DNA of 64,000 nucleotides from Limobrevibacterium gyesilva (GCF_025989185.1 NZ_JAPDNT010000008.1:109753-173752); one strand, 5' to 3'. Positions 24,104 through 32,904 are shown, numbered from the stretch's first letter. Notes: generated from the letters alone by a model not told the origin. Translations and numbers: made by a program.

Positions 24104-25285
24104 ATGACTGAATACAAAGCGACGCGCCGTGCAGTTCTGGGAGGGATCGGCGCCATCGCCGCGGCGGGCGCGGCCCGGGCGCAGGCGCCGGCACTGCCGA
24201 GCGCGCCGGTGAGCCTGAACATCGTCGATGTCGCGGGGAACCTGCAGCTGACGCAGCGCGGCTTCGAGAATTACCGCAAGGCCAAGCCCAACCTGGTGTC
24301 GCGCATCAGCTTCACGCAGGCCCCGGCGCCGGAGATTCCCGGCAAGATCAAGGCGCAGCAGGATGCGAAGCGGGTGGACATCGACATGGTGCTGTCCGGC
24401 AACGACGCGCTGGCGGCGGGGATCGAGCAGAAGCTGTGGGCGCCGGTGCTGAACGACTACGCCGCGCAGCTGCCGAAGCTCGGCGACATCCTGAGCCCGA
24501 TGGCGAGCCGGCTGCAGACGGCGGCGCAGAACCAGGCGGTGATCGTGGCGGCCTGCCCGGGCGGGCCGCTGATCGAATACATGCCGGACCGGGTGAAACA
24601 GGTGCCCTCGACCGCCGAGGAATTGCTGGCGTGGTGCAAGGCGCATCCGAAGCGCTTCATGTACGCGCGGCCGGCGAACTCCGGGCCGGGGCGCGCGTTC
24701 ATGATGGGGCTGCCGTATATCCTCGGCGACAAGGACCCGAAGGATCCCGCGAACGGCTGGGACAAGACCTGGGCGTATCTGGAGGAGCTGGGCGGCACGA
24801 TCGAGTACTACCCCACGGGAACCTCGGCCGTGTTCAAGGAATTCGGCGACGGGTCGCGCGACATGGTGGCGTCGCATGCGGGCTGGGACCTCAATCCGCG
24901 GGTGCTCGGCGTGGTGCCGAAGGAAGCCGAGATCTTCGCGCTGAAAGGATTCCACTGGATCGGCGACAGCCATTTCATGTGCGTGCCCAAGGGGCTGCCG
25001 GCGGAGAAGATGGCGGTGATCCTGGACCTGATCACGTTCATGCTGCAGCCGGCACAGCAGGCACTGACCTATGACAAGGGCTATTTCTATCCGGGTCCGG
25101 CTGTGAAGGGGGTCACGCTGGACATGGCGCCGCAGGAGAGCCAGGACGCGGTGCGCGAGTTCGGGCGGTCGATCTACGACAAGCTGATCGCCGACAACCC
25201 GATCGAGCTGCCGCTGGATGCGGACAAGATGGTGTTCGCGTTCAAGCGCTGGGACCAGCAGGTCGGCAGCAAGGTGGCGAAGTAG
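24104..25285 (+). CDS. ABC transporter extracellular solute-binding protein
   Basis: A 393-residue periplasmic binding protein with a twin-arginine-like signal (TRRAVLGGIGAIAAAGAARAQA). The mature part fits the iron/thiamine/spermidine-type SBP_bac_1/8 fold: SLNIVDVAGNLQLT at the start, then NDALAAGIEQKLWAPV and CVPKGLPAEKMAVILDLITFML. GGGGGGAA precedes the ATG at 24104. It heads a complete importer operon with an ATPase and two permeases (gap 4 bp to the ATPase). Solute unknown; the LacI and RraA-family neighbours point to an organic acid or sugar acid. Confidence 0.88.
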   Translation: MTEYKATRRAVLGGIGAIAAAGAARAQAPALPSAPVSLNIVDVAGNLQLTQRGFENYRKAKPNLVSRISFTQAPAPEIPGKIKAQQDAKRVDIDMVLSGNDALAAGIEQKLWAPVLNDYAAQLPKLGDILSPMASRLQTAAQNQAVIVAACPGGPLIEYMPDRVKQVPSTAEELLAWCKAHPKRFMYARPANSGPGRAFMMGLPYILGDKDPKDPANGWDKTWAYLEELGGTIEYYPTGTSAVFKEFGDGSRDMVASHAGWDLNPRVLGVVPKEAEIFALKGFHWIGDSHFMCVPKGLPAEKMAVILDLITFMLQPAQQALTYDKGYFYPGPAVKGVTLDMAPQESQDAVREFGRSIYDKLIADNPIELPLDADKMVFAFKRWDQQVGSKVAK

Positions 25286-25289
25286 GCTG

Positions 25290-26336
25290 ATGTCCAGCAA
25301 GGAATTCCGCCAGTTGCGGCTTGAGAACATGAGCCGCGACTTCGGGCTGTTGAATGCGTTGAAGGGCGTGAACCTGACGGTGCAGCGGGGCGAGTTCGTC
25401 GCCCTGCTGGGGCCGTCGGGTTGCGGCAAGTCGACGGCGCTGAACTGCCTGGCGGGATTGCTGCCGCTGACCGCCGGCAGCATCTGGCTGGACGAGGCGC
25501 GCATCGATCTGCTGGGGCCGGAGGCGCGCGGGTTCGGGATGGTGTTCCAGAACTACGCGCTGTTCCCGCATATGAGCGTGCGCAAGAACATCGGCTTCGG
25601 GCTGCGCATGCAGCGCCGCCCGAAGGCCGAGATCGCCCGCAAGGTGGAAGAGGCGCTGAAGCTGGTGCGCCTGGAGGCGCAGGCGGAGAAGCTGCCCGGG
25701 CAGATCTCCGGCGGGCAGCAGCAGCGTGTGGCGATCGCCCGCGCGATCGTGGTGGAGCCGCCGCTGGTGCTGATGGACGAGCCGCTGTCCAACCTGGATG
25801 CCAAGCTGCGGCTGGAGATGCGCGCCGAGATCCGGCGCATCCACAATCTGCTTGGCTGCGCCACGATCTATGTGACGCATGACCAGGACGAGGCGCTGTC
25901 GCTGGCGGACCGGATCGTGGTGCTGCGCGACGGCCAGGTGCGCCAGGTGGGCACGCCGGAGGCGCTGTATGCGCGGCCGGAGCATGCCGATGTCGCCGAG
26001 TTCATGGGCTATCGCAACCTCATTGCCTCGCGCGCGGTGCGGGCGGGCAACGGGGTGCAGGTGCGCGTGGGCGATGCGGTGCTGACGGGCGTGCCGGTGG
26101 ATGTAGACGAGGGGGAGGCGCTGGCGGCGATCCGGCCGGAGGATCTGGTGCCGATGGCGGACGGGCCGATCGCGGCCACGGTGATGACGGCCGAGTATCG
26201 CGGCCGCGATTTCTACGGGCTTGCGAATATGGCTGACGGGACCGAGCTGTTCTTCCGCTCCGAGGCGCGGGTGGCGGCCGGCGACGCGCTGCGGCTGGGG
26301 GCCGATCCTTCGCGGGTGCTGGTGTATGCGCAGTGA
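25290..26336 (+). CDS. ABC transporter ATP-binding protein, PotA/UgpC-like
   Basis: A 348-residue ATPase. Walker A is GPSGCGKST, the Q-loop is MVFQNYALFPHMSV, the signature is ISGGQQQRVAIARA, Walker B is LVLMDEPLSNLDAKL and the H-loop is VTHDQDEAL. A C-terminal TOBE-like regulatory domain (about residues 240-348; AIRPEDLVPM) is typical of importers for polyamines, iron or glycerol phosphate. It energises uptake of the solute captured by the preceding binding protein. The first permease start overlaps its end by 11 bp. Confidence 0.93.
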   Translation: MSSKEFRQLRLENMSRDFGLLNALKGVNLTVQRGEFVALLGPSGCGKSTALNCLAGLLPLTAGSIWLDEARIDLLGPEARGFGMVFQNYALFPHMSVRKNIGFGLRMQRRPKAEIARKVEEALKLVRLEAQAEKLPGQISGGQQQRVAIARAIVVEPPLVLMDEPLSNLDAKLRLEMRAEIRRIHNLLGCATIYVTHDQDEALSLADRIVVLRDGQVRQVGTPEALYARPEHADVAEFMGYRNLIASRAVRAGNGVQVRVGDAVLTGVPVDVDEGEALAAIRPEDLVPMADGPIAATVMTAEYRGRDFYGLANMADGTELFFRSEARVAAGDALRLGADPSRVLVYAQ

Positions 26337-27231
26337 AGCGGGCGTGCTGATCTCGGGCCAGGTGCCGCTGCGCGTCCGCCTGGCGCAACGCGGGCTCGAC
26401 GGCGTGACGCTGCTGGTGCTGCCGGCGGTGCTGTTCATCGTGGGGCTGTTCATCTACCCGTTCGTCTACGGGCTGGTGCTGTCGTTCGAGCCGAAGGAAG
26501 GCGGGTGGCTCGCGAACTACGCCAAGTTCTTTGCCGATCCGTATCTTTATACCACGATCGGCAAGACGCTGTGGCTCGCGGTGCCGGTGACGGTGCTGAA
26601 CGTGCTGGTGTCGATCCCGATCGCGCTGCGGGTGCGGCTGATGCGCCGGCAGCGGCTGCTGACGACCATCCTGGTGGTGCCGATCACGCTGGGCACGGTG
26701 CTGGTGGCGGAAGGGCTGCTGAACTATCTGGGGCCGCGCGGCTGGCTCAATCGCGTGATCCTGACGATCGGTTTCTCGGATTCGCCGGTGCGGCTGATCC
26801 ACAACTACTGGGGCGTGTTCATGTCGCTGGTGATCACGGGGTTCCCGTTCACCTTCCTGCTGACGCTGTCCTACATCACCGGCATCGATCCCTCGTTGGA
26901 GCAGGCGGGTGCGATGCTGGGCGCACGGGCGCGGCAGCGGTTCCGCGAGATCATGCTGCCGCTGCTGTTTCCGGGCCTGGTGATCACGTTCTGCCTGTCC
27001 TTCGTGCAGGCGTTCTCGGTGTTTCCCTCGGCGGTGCTGCTGGGGGCGCCGGCCGGGGATACGCGGGTGATCTCGATCGCGGCGTACCAGGCGGCGTTCG
27101 AGGATTACGACTACTCGATGGCCTCGGCGATCGCGATGATCATGGCCTTCGTGCAGGTGCTGATCGTGGCGGCGTTGCTGGGACTGCAGAACGCGTTCTA
27201 TCGCGGGCCCGCCGGCGGCGGGAAAGGGTAG
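26326..27231 (+). CDS. ABC transporter permease 1
   Basis: A 301-residue inner-membrane permease with six predicted helices. The cytoplasmic EAA-type loop is EQAGAMLGARARQRFREIMLPLLFPGL, which docks with the ATPase. It is of the PotB-like subfamily. The ATG at 26326 overlaps the end of the ATPase gene by 11 bp, pointing to coupled translation; longer upstream starts would read into the ATPase in another frame. It is followed 4 bp later by the second permease. Confidence 0.92.
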   Translation: MRSEAGVLISGQVPLRVRLAQRGLDGVTLLVLPAVLFIVGLFIYPFVYGLVLSFEPKEGGWLANYAKFFADPYLYTTIGKTLWLAVPVTVLNVLVSIPIALRVRLMRRQRLLTTILVVPITLGTVLVAEGLLNYLGPRGWLNRVILTIGFSDSPVRLIHNYWGVFMSLVITGFPFTFLLTLSYITGIDPSLEQAGAMLGARARQRFREIMLPLLFPGLVITFCLSFVQAFSVFPSAVLLGAPAGDTRVISIAAYQAAFEDYDYSMASAIAMIMAFVQVLIVAALLGLQNAFYRGPAGGGKG

Positions 27232-27235
27232 GGCG

Positions 27236-28075
27236 ATGATCCGCTATACATCCCTTGGCGCGAAGCTGTGGGCGACGGCCGTTTGGGTGATCGTCGGCTT
27301 CTTCGTGCTGAACCTGCTGGCGATGATCGCGACGGTGGTGGTGAACTCGTTCGCCACGCGCTGGCTGGGCACCTGGCTGCCGGCGGCGTTCACCACGCGC
27401 TGGTACGCGTCGGCCTGGGACGAGTTCCAGTTGCTGGACGTGTTGATCGTGACGATGGAGGTGGTGGGCGCGGTGGTGCTGCTCTCCGGCCTGCTGGGCG
27501 TGCCGGCGGCCTATGCCATGGCGCGGCGGGAGTTTCCGGGCAAGCAGCTGGTGATGCTGCTGATCCTGCTGCCGCTGCTGGTGCCACCGATCACCTTCGG
27601 CATTCCGCTGGCGACGGTGCTGTACAAGGCGGGGGCGGCGGGCACGATCTGGGGCGTGATCCTGGCCAACCTGGTGCCGACGGTGCCGTTCGTGATCCTG
27701 ATCATGATCCCGTTCATCCAGCAGATCGACCCGCGGGTGGAGGCGGCGGCGCGGGTGTTCGGGGCGGGCACGCTGCGCATGTTCATCCATGTGCTGGTGC
27801 CGTTGCTGGCGCCGGGAATCCTTGCCGCATTGCTGCTGGTGCTGGTGCGCACGATCGCGATGTTCGAGCTGACCTTCCTGACGGCAGGGCCGACCAGTCA
27901 GACGCTGGTGGTGGCACTGTACTACGCGGTGTTCGCGGCCGGCGTGCGGGCGGGGCAGTCGATCGACGCGATGGCGGTGGTGTACATGGTGACGACGCTG
28001 CTGTGGCTGCTGATCGCGCTGCGGTTCGTCAATCCGACGCAGATCGTGACACGGGCCAAACGCGAGGCGCATTGA
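27236..28075 (+). CDS. ABC transporter permease 2
   Basis: A 279-residue inner-membrane permease of the PotC type. There are six helices, with the ATPase-docking loop at VEAAARVFGAGTLRMFIHVLVPLLAPGI. It closes the binding protein-ATPase-permease-permease operon. About 117 bp after it lies the first copy of the 166-bp repeat element. Confidence 0.92.
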   Translation: MIRYTSLGAKLWATAVWVIVGFFVLNLLAMIATVVVNSFATRWLGTWLPAAFTTRWYASAWDEFQLLDVLIVTMEVVGAVVLLSGLLGVPAAYAMARREFPGKQLVMLLILLPLLVPPITFGIPLATVLYKAGAAGTIWGVILANLVPTVPFVILIMIPFIQQIDPRVEAAARVFGAGTLRMFIHVLVPLLAPGILAALLLVLVRTIAMFELTFLTAGPTSQTLVVALYYAVFAAGVRAGQSIDAMAVVYMVTTLLWLLIALRFVNPTQIVTRAKREAH

Positions 28076-28192
28076 CGGAGGTTCCTCTTCTCCATCTCGC
28101 CTAGGGGCGGCCGCGATCGAGCATCCCCAAAGCACCCATTGCACCGGCTGACGACGCGGATTGCCTGGCCCGTGGCGCTGGCGATCCAATGC

Positions 28193-28358
28193 GATACCAA
28201 CGGCCCTTGACGATGACCCTTCCATCGTCAAGGGCCGTTGGTATCGCGCGCCGATCCGCTTGCGGCACGCAAGCGCGTGCCTGTCGCGGGCTTGGTGGGT
28301 GGCGGCGCGCAAAATAACGACTCGTACCAGCGGTCATTCTTCATGCCCGCTGGTATGA
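28193..28358. repeat. 166-bp dispersed hairpin element, copy 1
   Basis: This copy matches 56609-56774 over its whole 166 bp, with five substitutions. It starts with a long hairpin: in this copy 25-bp perfect arms (28191-28215 and 28223-28247, including two flanking bases) around a 7-nt loop. A second hairpin near the right end has arms TACCAGCGG and CCGCTGGTA. The ends are related (GATACCAACG at the left, reverse complement of the right end TCATACCAGCG), as in a MITE-like element. It ends 10 bp before the 3' end of the tadE gene. No protein-like coding in any frame. Confidence 0.8.
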
Positions 28359-28368
28359 GATATCCGGG

Positions 28369-28785
28369 CTAAGTCCCCGAAGGGTAACAGGCGCTGGCTG
28401 TCAGCGCCTTACCAGACAATTGAGGGACGAACCAGGCGATCCCGCTTCCTGTGCTGATCGTCACCTTGCTGAAGTGGCCTAACATATTGTTGCAGGAATT
28501 GTTCGACTGGACGGAGACGTCGATCGACGGAATGATGGCACCAGCACCCCAGGTGGTGATCAGCGAGACGGCATAGGCCTTGGCGTCGGTACAGTTCGTG
28601 GACCCGATGGCGGTGCACCGAGCGGTCTGAGACGCCGCCATCTGAAGCGTGCCCTTGGCCCATAGCAGCAGCGCTGCCCCCATGATGAAGAAAACGATGA
28701 GGAGTAGGGTGGGGCCGATAAGCGCGAACTCGAGAGTCGTGGTTCCCTTGCGGTGGGCCGGCAACAGTCGGAGTAGCCGCCTCAT
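28369..28785 (-). CDS. TadE-like pilus assembly protein
   Basis: A 138-residue protein with the TadE signature: a basic N-terminus, then GTTTLEFALIGPTLLLIVFFIMGAALLLWA split over a single membrane helix with Glu in the fifth position of the prepilin-like motif. The rest is a small periplasmic domain with cysteines. TadE/TadF pseudopilins act in Tad/Flp pilus assembly. The ATG overlaps the upstream gene's stop (ATGA), so this is the last gene of a three-gene minus-strand operon. Starts further upstream in this frame lie inside the neighbour. Base composition is less GC-rich than surrounding genes, by eye. Confidence 0.8.
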   Translation of the reverse strand: MRRLLRLLPAHRKGTTTLEFALIGPTLLLIVFFIMGAALLLWAKGTLQMAASQTARCTAIGSTNCTDAKAYAVSLITTWGAGAIIPSIDVSVQSNNSCNNMLGHFSKVTISTGSGIAWFVPQLSGKALTASACYPSGT

Positions 28786-29243
28786 TTCAACCTGGCCATC
28801 GTCGTCTCTGTGAGCAGGGGGTTGGTCAGATTGCTGTAGAGCGGCATAAGCGACGTGTAGGTGTAGCTCGCTGAGATCGTGATGTAGGTGCCCGGCATTG
28901 TTCCATTGGGACATGGGTTGCCGCAGGTTTGGATAGAGGCTGCCGCAGGCGTGCCGGAAACGCAGTAGCAGCTCGGGCCCGTGATTGTGACGTTGGCGGC
29001 GGGCAAGGAAAGTTGCTGCCCGACGATGCTGCGAATGGCGGAGGTGGACACGGTTGGGCCCACCAGGACGGCGTACTGTGCGCCCTGCGCAACCGAGCTT
29101 GCCAGCACACCCCTGCTCCAGAACGCGAGGGCGAAGTCGGTGAGGCCGGCGAGCATCACCAGGAGTACGGGCACGATTATTGCGAACTCGAGGGCCGCCA
29201 CCCCGCGGTCGTTCCGGACAATCCCTGCATGAACCCTCTTCAT
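28782..29243 (-). CDS. TadE-like pilus assembly protein
   Basis: A 153-residue pseudopilin-like protein. It opens MKRVHAGIVRNDRGVAALEFAII, then a hydrophobic helix (VPVLLVMLAGLTDFALAFW), the classic TadE start. The periplasmic part contains two cysteine-rich spots (CYC and CGNPC). Its ATG overlaps the stop of the TadG-like gene, and its own stop overlaps the next TadE gene, both as ATGA. The longer open frame to 29693 overlaps the TadG gene and is not used. Confidence 0.8.
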   Translation of the reverse strand: MKRVHAGIVRNDRGVAALEFAIIVPVLLVMLAGLTDFALAFWSRGVLASSVAQGAQYAVLVGPTVSTSAIRSIVGQQLSLPAANVTITGPSCYCVSGTPAAASIQTCGNPCPNGTMPGTYITISASYTYTSLMPLYSNLTNPLLTETTMARLK

Positions 29244-30553
29244 TGAACGAGGGCCGCGGTCGAGTTCACGCTGGCAAAGCTGACGGTGCCGTAGCCCGCG
29301 CAGTTCGCTGCCATGCCGGAGTTGCCAAACATCGTCACGCTCGCCCCAATGACTTCCAGGCATCCGGAACTCCCGCCCTGAGACGTGCCGCCGAAGTTCA
29401 TTGTGCCATTGGGATAATAAACCACGCCTGTCAGTAACGGTGACGTGTTGCCCGTGAACGTGCTGGTGACGTAGGAGTTGCCCGCGAAGACGATGCCCGG
29501 TATCGCACCGTTCACACTGTTGCTGACGGTCGCCGCCGAGAGTGATACCTTTGAGCCCCCGTTCATGTTGAAGGCGCCGGAGGTTATGATCGTCACGCCG
29601 CTGCCGGACAGGGACGCCTGCGCACCGAGGGAGATACTTCCGTTCACGTAATATATGCCAGGCGCCAGCGTGACGGTTCCTTGGATATCCCACGTGGAAA
29701 AAGTGCCAGGAGTCAGCGAGCTGGTGCTGTTCGGCTTGTTACTGAACGCGGCCCCGGAACCCGCCGAAAGCTTGCCGAAAGCGTTCTGCACGGGAGCGTT
29801 GGTTGCATAAGGATCCGGGATTGTGCCGGCATTCGGGTACAGGGCACCGCTTATTTGCCCGGTGATGGAGCCGGCGGCGTAGAAGGCGGGCGCCGACATC
29901 GTCGCGGCTCCGCCTGTGGCGATCGAGGAATTTGACCGGATGCTGCATCCTGTCAGACTTACCGTGACGTTGCCCTGAGCAGAAACACCAACCCCACCGG
30001 CGCCCAAAGCCAGAACGCAGGGTTGCGCGGATGTGAGTGCCTCGGCCCAGCCGGTCGCGCTGAGGGTGACCGACGATCGGGAGCTCATCATCCGTGTGAT
30101 CATCAGCGGCACCGCCTGGGTCACGGTCACCTGGACCGCGGTGTTCGCGCTGTTCCGCACGCCGGCCACCACCTGAGCGGTGACCTGGTTGTCGCTCAGG
30201 ATCTTGTTGGTGGCATCCCATGCCCGGGTCGTGCTGCCCGTTGCACCGTTCAATTCGGCCAGGTCGGCAGCTGCATTGGCAGCATTCGCGACGTTCTTGG
30301 CGATCAGGAATTCCTGTGCACCGGCCAGCGCGGCTGCGTCAGCCGTCCGTTGAAGCCTCTGCTTGACGGTGCCCCAGTGTGTGAGCTCGATCCCCATCCC
30401 CATGAACATGATCAGGGGGACCGCAGTCAGGGCCGTGAAGACGGCAACGCTGCCTCGGTGATCGCGTCGGAGCGGGCGGTTGGCGGCTGGGTGGCCTGCT
30501 CTCCCGCCGGCCTTCAAGCTGCAGGCATCGGATTCGTGTGGCTTCTGGACCAA
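29240..30553 (-). CDS. TadG-like Flp pilus assembly protein
   Basis: A 437-residue protein with a basic N-terminus (RRDHRGSVAVFTALTAVPLIMFMGMGIEL) leading into one membrane helix. It then has the TadG N-terminal repeat ADAAALAGAQEFL. The large C-terminal domain is rich in Ser, Thr, Gly and Asn, with repeating short strands, suggesting an extracytoplasmic beta-rich fold. Translation probably starts at TTG 30553; no ATG is available in frame. It is the first gene of the TadG-TadE-TadE operon. The rest of a Tad locus (ATPase, secretin, prepilin, TadV) is not in the window. Confidence 0.75.
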   Translation of the reverse strand: MVQKPHESDACSLKAGGRAGHPAANRPLRRDHRGSVAVFTALTAVPLIMFMGMGIELTHWGTVKQRLQRTADAAALAGAQEFLIAKNVANAANAAADLAELNGATGSTTRAWDATNKILSDNQVTAQVVAGVRNSANTAVQVTVTQAVPLMITRMMSSRSSVTLSATGWAEALTSAQPCVLALGAGGVGVSAQGNVTVSLTGCSIRSNSSIATGGAATMSAPAFYAAGSITGQISGALYPNAGTIPDPYATNAPVQNAFGKLSAGSGAAFSNKPNSTSSLTPGTFSTWDIQGTVTLAPGIYYVNGSISLGAQASLSGSGVTIITSGAFNMNGGSKVSLSAATVSNSVNGAIPGIVFAGNSYVTSTFTGNTSPLLTGVVYYPNGTMNFGGTSQGGSSGCLEVIGASVTMFGNSGMAANCAGYGTVSFASVNSTAALVQ

Positions 30554-30766
30554 GATCGTTGCGCTCTCTCATGATCCGCGGCAATCTTCGCTACCCTCAG
30601 GCAGGAAATCCGCTTGGCCCGCTGTCCGGGTCCCCGATCCGCCGCAATGTTGCGGGCCGGCTGTTAAGATTACGTCAATAATTGTAGCAAGCTGCTTGGC
30701 CCGTCTTTCGCGTGCAATTTCATCCGCGCGGGACCGCGGCGCAATGCCGTCCGGGCCGATATGGCG

Positions 30767-31210
30767 CTACGGCATGGGCCTGTCGTCGAGACGGCGGGAG
30801 AAATGCAGCGCGGTCTGGGTGAAGCCCAGGGCGCGGTAGAAAGCGTGCGCGCCGGTGCGGGCGAGCCCAGTGGTCAGTTCCAGCCGGCCGCATCCGGCGC
30901 GGGCCGCAAGTGCTGTGGCCGCCTCCACCAGATGGCGCCCGACCGACCGGCCGCGGGAGTCGCTGGCCACGACCAGGGTGGTGATCCGGGCCGCCGGGCG
31001 GTCGAGCTGGAGCATGCGGGCGATATGCAGGGCGAGCACGCCCACGCAGCGGGAGCCGTCCGTCGCGACGAGGATCGGGTCGGTTCCCGTCGCGGCGAGG
31101 TGACGCAGTCGTTCGGCCAGGTCGTCCGGCCGGGTTTCGTAGCCGAGTTGCCGCAGCAATGCCTGGATGCCCGGCAGATCGTCCGGGCGGGCCGGGCGGG
31201 CGGCGATCAT
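30767..31210 (-). CDS. GNAT-family N-acetyltransferase
   Basis: A 147-residue acetyltransferase. It opens with IAARPARPDDLPGIQALLRQLGY, and the acetyl-CoA loop is ASDSRGRSVGRHLVEAA; the end reads HAFYRALGFTQT. The acetyl acceptor is unknown. Its ATG overlaps the stop of a 31-codon frame as ATGA, and trpE ends about 145 bp upstream, so it may be the last gene of the ppiD-trpE transcript. Confidence 0.85.
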   Translation of the reverse strand: MIAARPARPDDLPGIQALLRQLGYETRPDDLAERLRHLAATGTDPILVATDGSRCVGVLALHIARMLQLDRPAARITTLVVASDSRGRSVGRHLVEAATALAARAGCGRLELTTGLARTGAHAFYRALGFTQTALHFSRRLDDRPMP

Positions 31211-31302
31211 CCGGGCGGGGTGTCGTAGGCGTCGGGCAGGCGGGCGGAAATGGCCAGGGCGGCGCCGGCCTGCTTCGGATATTCGCTCCGGTCCATCATC
31301 AT
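31207..31302 (-). CDS. possible 31-residue protein between trpE and the GNAT gene
   Basis: A short frame starts with three consecutive ATG codons (first at 31302), preceded by AAGGATG as a possible ribosome site. Its TGA overlaps the GNAT start as ATGA. The product (MMMDRSEYPKQAGAALAISA and 11 more residues) has no recognised family. It contains no Trp codons, so it is not a classical trp leader peptide. It may serve mainly to couple translation of the GNAT gene. Confidence 0.35.
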   Translation of the reverse strand: MMMDRSEYPKQAGAALAISARLPDAYDTPPG

Positions 31303-31355
31303 GATGGCATCCTTCGGGTTTGCGCGCGCAGGATGCCGCGGGCGATGCGGTGCGG

Positions 31356-32870
31356 CTACGCGCCCTTGCCGGCGGCGAAGCGGACGGCTTCCTCGGCGGC
31401 GCGGAACAAGGCGCGAGCCTTCTGGCGGGTTTCCTCGTACTCGGCATCGGGGTCGGAGTCGGCGACGATGCCGGCGCCGGCCTGCACGTACATCGTGCCG
31501 TCCTTGACCACCGCGGTGCGCAGCGCGATGCAGGTGTCCATGGTGCCGTTGGCGGCGAAATAGCCGATGCAGCCGGCGTAGATGCCGCGGCGCACGGGCT
31601 CCAGCTCCTCGATGATCTCCATCGCCCGCACCTTGGGGGCGCCGGACAGCGTGCCGGCGGGGAAGCCGGCGGCCAGGGCGTCGATGGCGTCCAGCCCCTC
31701 GGCCAGCTTGCCCTGCACGTCGGACATGATGTGCATGACGTGGGAGAAGCGCTCGATGGCGAAGCTCTCGGTGACGCGGACGCTGCCGAGCTCGGCGACA
31801 CGACCGACATCGTTGCGGCCGAGGTCGAGCAGCATCAGATGCTCGGCGCGCTCCTTGGGGTCGTTGAGCAGCTCGTGCTCCAGCGCCTGGTCCTCCTCGT
31901 GGGTGGCGCCACGGCGGCGAGTGCCGGCGAGGGGGCGGATGGTCACGGTGCCGTCGCGCAGGCGGACCAGGATCTCCGGGCTGCTGCCGACCACGCTGAA
32001 GCCGCCGAAATCGAGGAAGAACAGGAACGGGGCAGGATTGATGCGGCGCAGGGCGCGATACAGCGCCAGCGGCGGCAGGGCGAAGGGGATGGCGAAGCGC
32101 TGGCTCAGCACGATCTGGAAGGCGTCGCCGGCGGCGATGTACTCCTTCGCGCGCAGCACCGCGTCGGTGAAGCCCTGTTTGGTGAAGGTGGACTCGGGCT
32201 CGGGCAGCGGCGGCAGTGCCACCGGTGGTGCCGCGAGCGGCAGCGGGCGGGCGAGGGCGGCCTCGGCCGTGGCGAGGCGGCTCTGCGCGCTCTCCCAGGC
32301 GGCGGCGGGGGTGACGCCGGCGCGGGGATAGACGGGGGCGGCCAGCGTCAGCAGGTCGGTGACGTTGTCGAAGATGGCATACAGCGTCGGGCGGGCGAGC
32401 AGGGCTTCGGGGGTGCCGATGTCGTCCTGGTTCCTGGCCGGCAGCTTCTCGATCTGGCGGATCATGTCGTAGCCGAGATAGCCGATCAGCCCGCCGCACA
32501 TCGGCGGCAGGAAGTCGGGCACTTCGAGCCGGCTTTCGGCGACCAGGGCGCGCAGGCTGTCGAGCGGCGCGCGGGCGTCGGGAGTGAAGGCGTAGGGGGC
32601 GGCATGGGCGTCGCGGTTGATCTCGGCGCGCCCGGTCCGGCAGCGCCAGATCAGGTCCGGCTCCAGGCCGATGATGGAGTAGCGGCCGCGCGTGGCGCCG
32701 CCTTCCACGCTTTCCAGCAGGAAGGTGTTGGGCTTGCCGTGGGCAAGCTTGAGGAAGGCGGCGACGGGGGTTTCGAGGTCGGCGACCCCGCGGGTCCAGA
32801 GCAGCCGGCCGCGCCCCTGCTCGTAGTCCTGCCGGAATTCGGCGAAGCCGGGGGGCGGGGCGGCGTTCAT
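31356..32870 (-). CDS. trpE: anthranilate synthase component I
   Basis: A 504-residue chorismate-using enzyme, the first committed step of tryptophan synthesis. It has the N-terminal regulatory region with FLLESVEGG (LLES, feedback tryptophan site), then the chorismate-binding core: FQIVLSQRF, FFLDFGGFSVVGSSPEILV, PLAGTRRRG, LNDPKERAEHLMLLDLGRNDVGRV (split) and GTLSGAPKVRAMEII. The glutamine amidotransferase TrpG is neither fused nor adjacent, unlike in many relatives. It follows ppiD by 34 bp on the minus strand, a pairing often seen in alphaproteobacteria. Confidence 0.95.
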   Translation of the reverse strand: MNAAPPPGFAEFRQDYEQGRGRLLWTRGVADLETPVAAFLKLAHGKPNTFLLESVEGGATRGRYSIIGLEPDLIWRCRTGRAEINRDAHAAPYAFTPDARAPLDSLRALVAESRLEVPDFLPPMCGGLIGYLGYDMIRQIEKLPARNQDDIGTPEALLARPTLYAIFDNVTDLLTLAAPVYPRAGVTPAAAWESAQSRLATAEAALARPLPLAAPPVALPPLPEPESTFTKQGFTDAVLRAKEYIAAGDAFQIVLSQRFAIPFALPPLALYRALRRINPAPFLFFLDFGGFSVVGSSPEILVRLRDGTVTIRPLAGTRRRGATHEEDQALEHELLNDPKERAEHLMLLDLGRNDVGRVAELGSVRVTESFAIERFSHVMHIMSDVQGKLAEGLDAIDALAAGFPAGTLSGAPKVRAMEIIEELEPVRRGIYAGCIGYFAANGTMDTCIALRTAVVKDGTMYVQAGAGIVADSDPDAEYEETRQKARALFRAAEEAVRFAAGKGA

Positions 32871-32904
32871 GCTGCGGTCCTTGGGGCGGTCACGCGGGAA
32901 GCTC

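Noticed and set aside
28161..28358. Short frames inside the 166-bp repeat (both copies)
   Set aside because: They arise from the palindrome and read similarly on both strands; no start signals.
31207..31356. Trp attenuator after trpE
   Set aside because: The small frame has no Trp codons and lies downstream, not upstream, of trpE.
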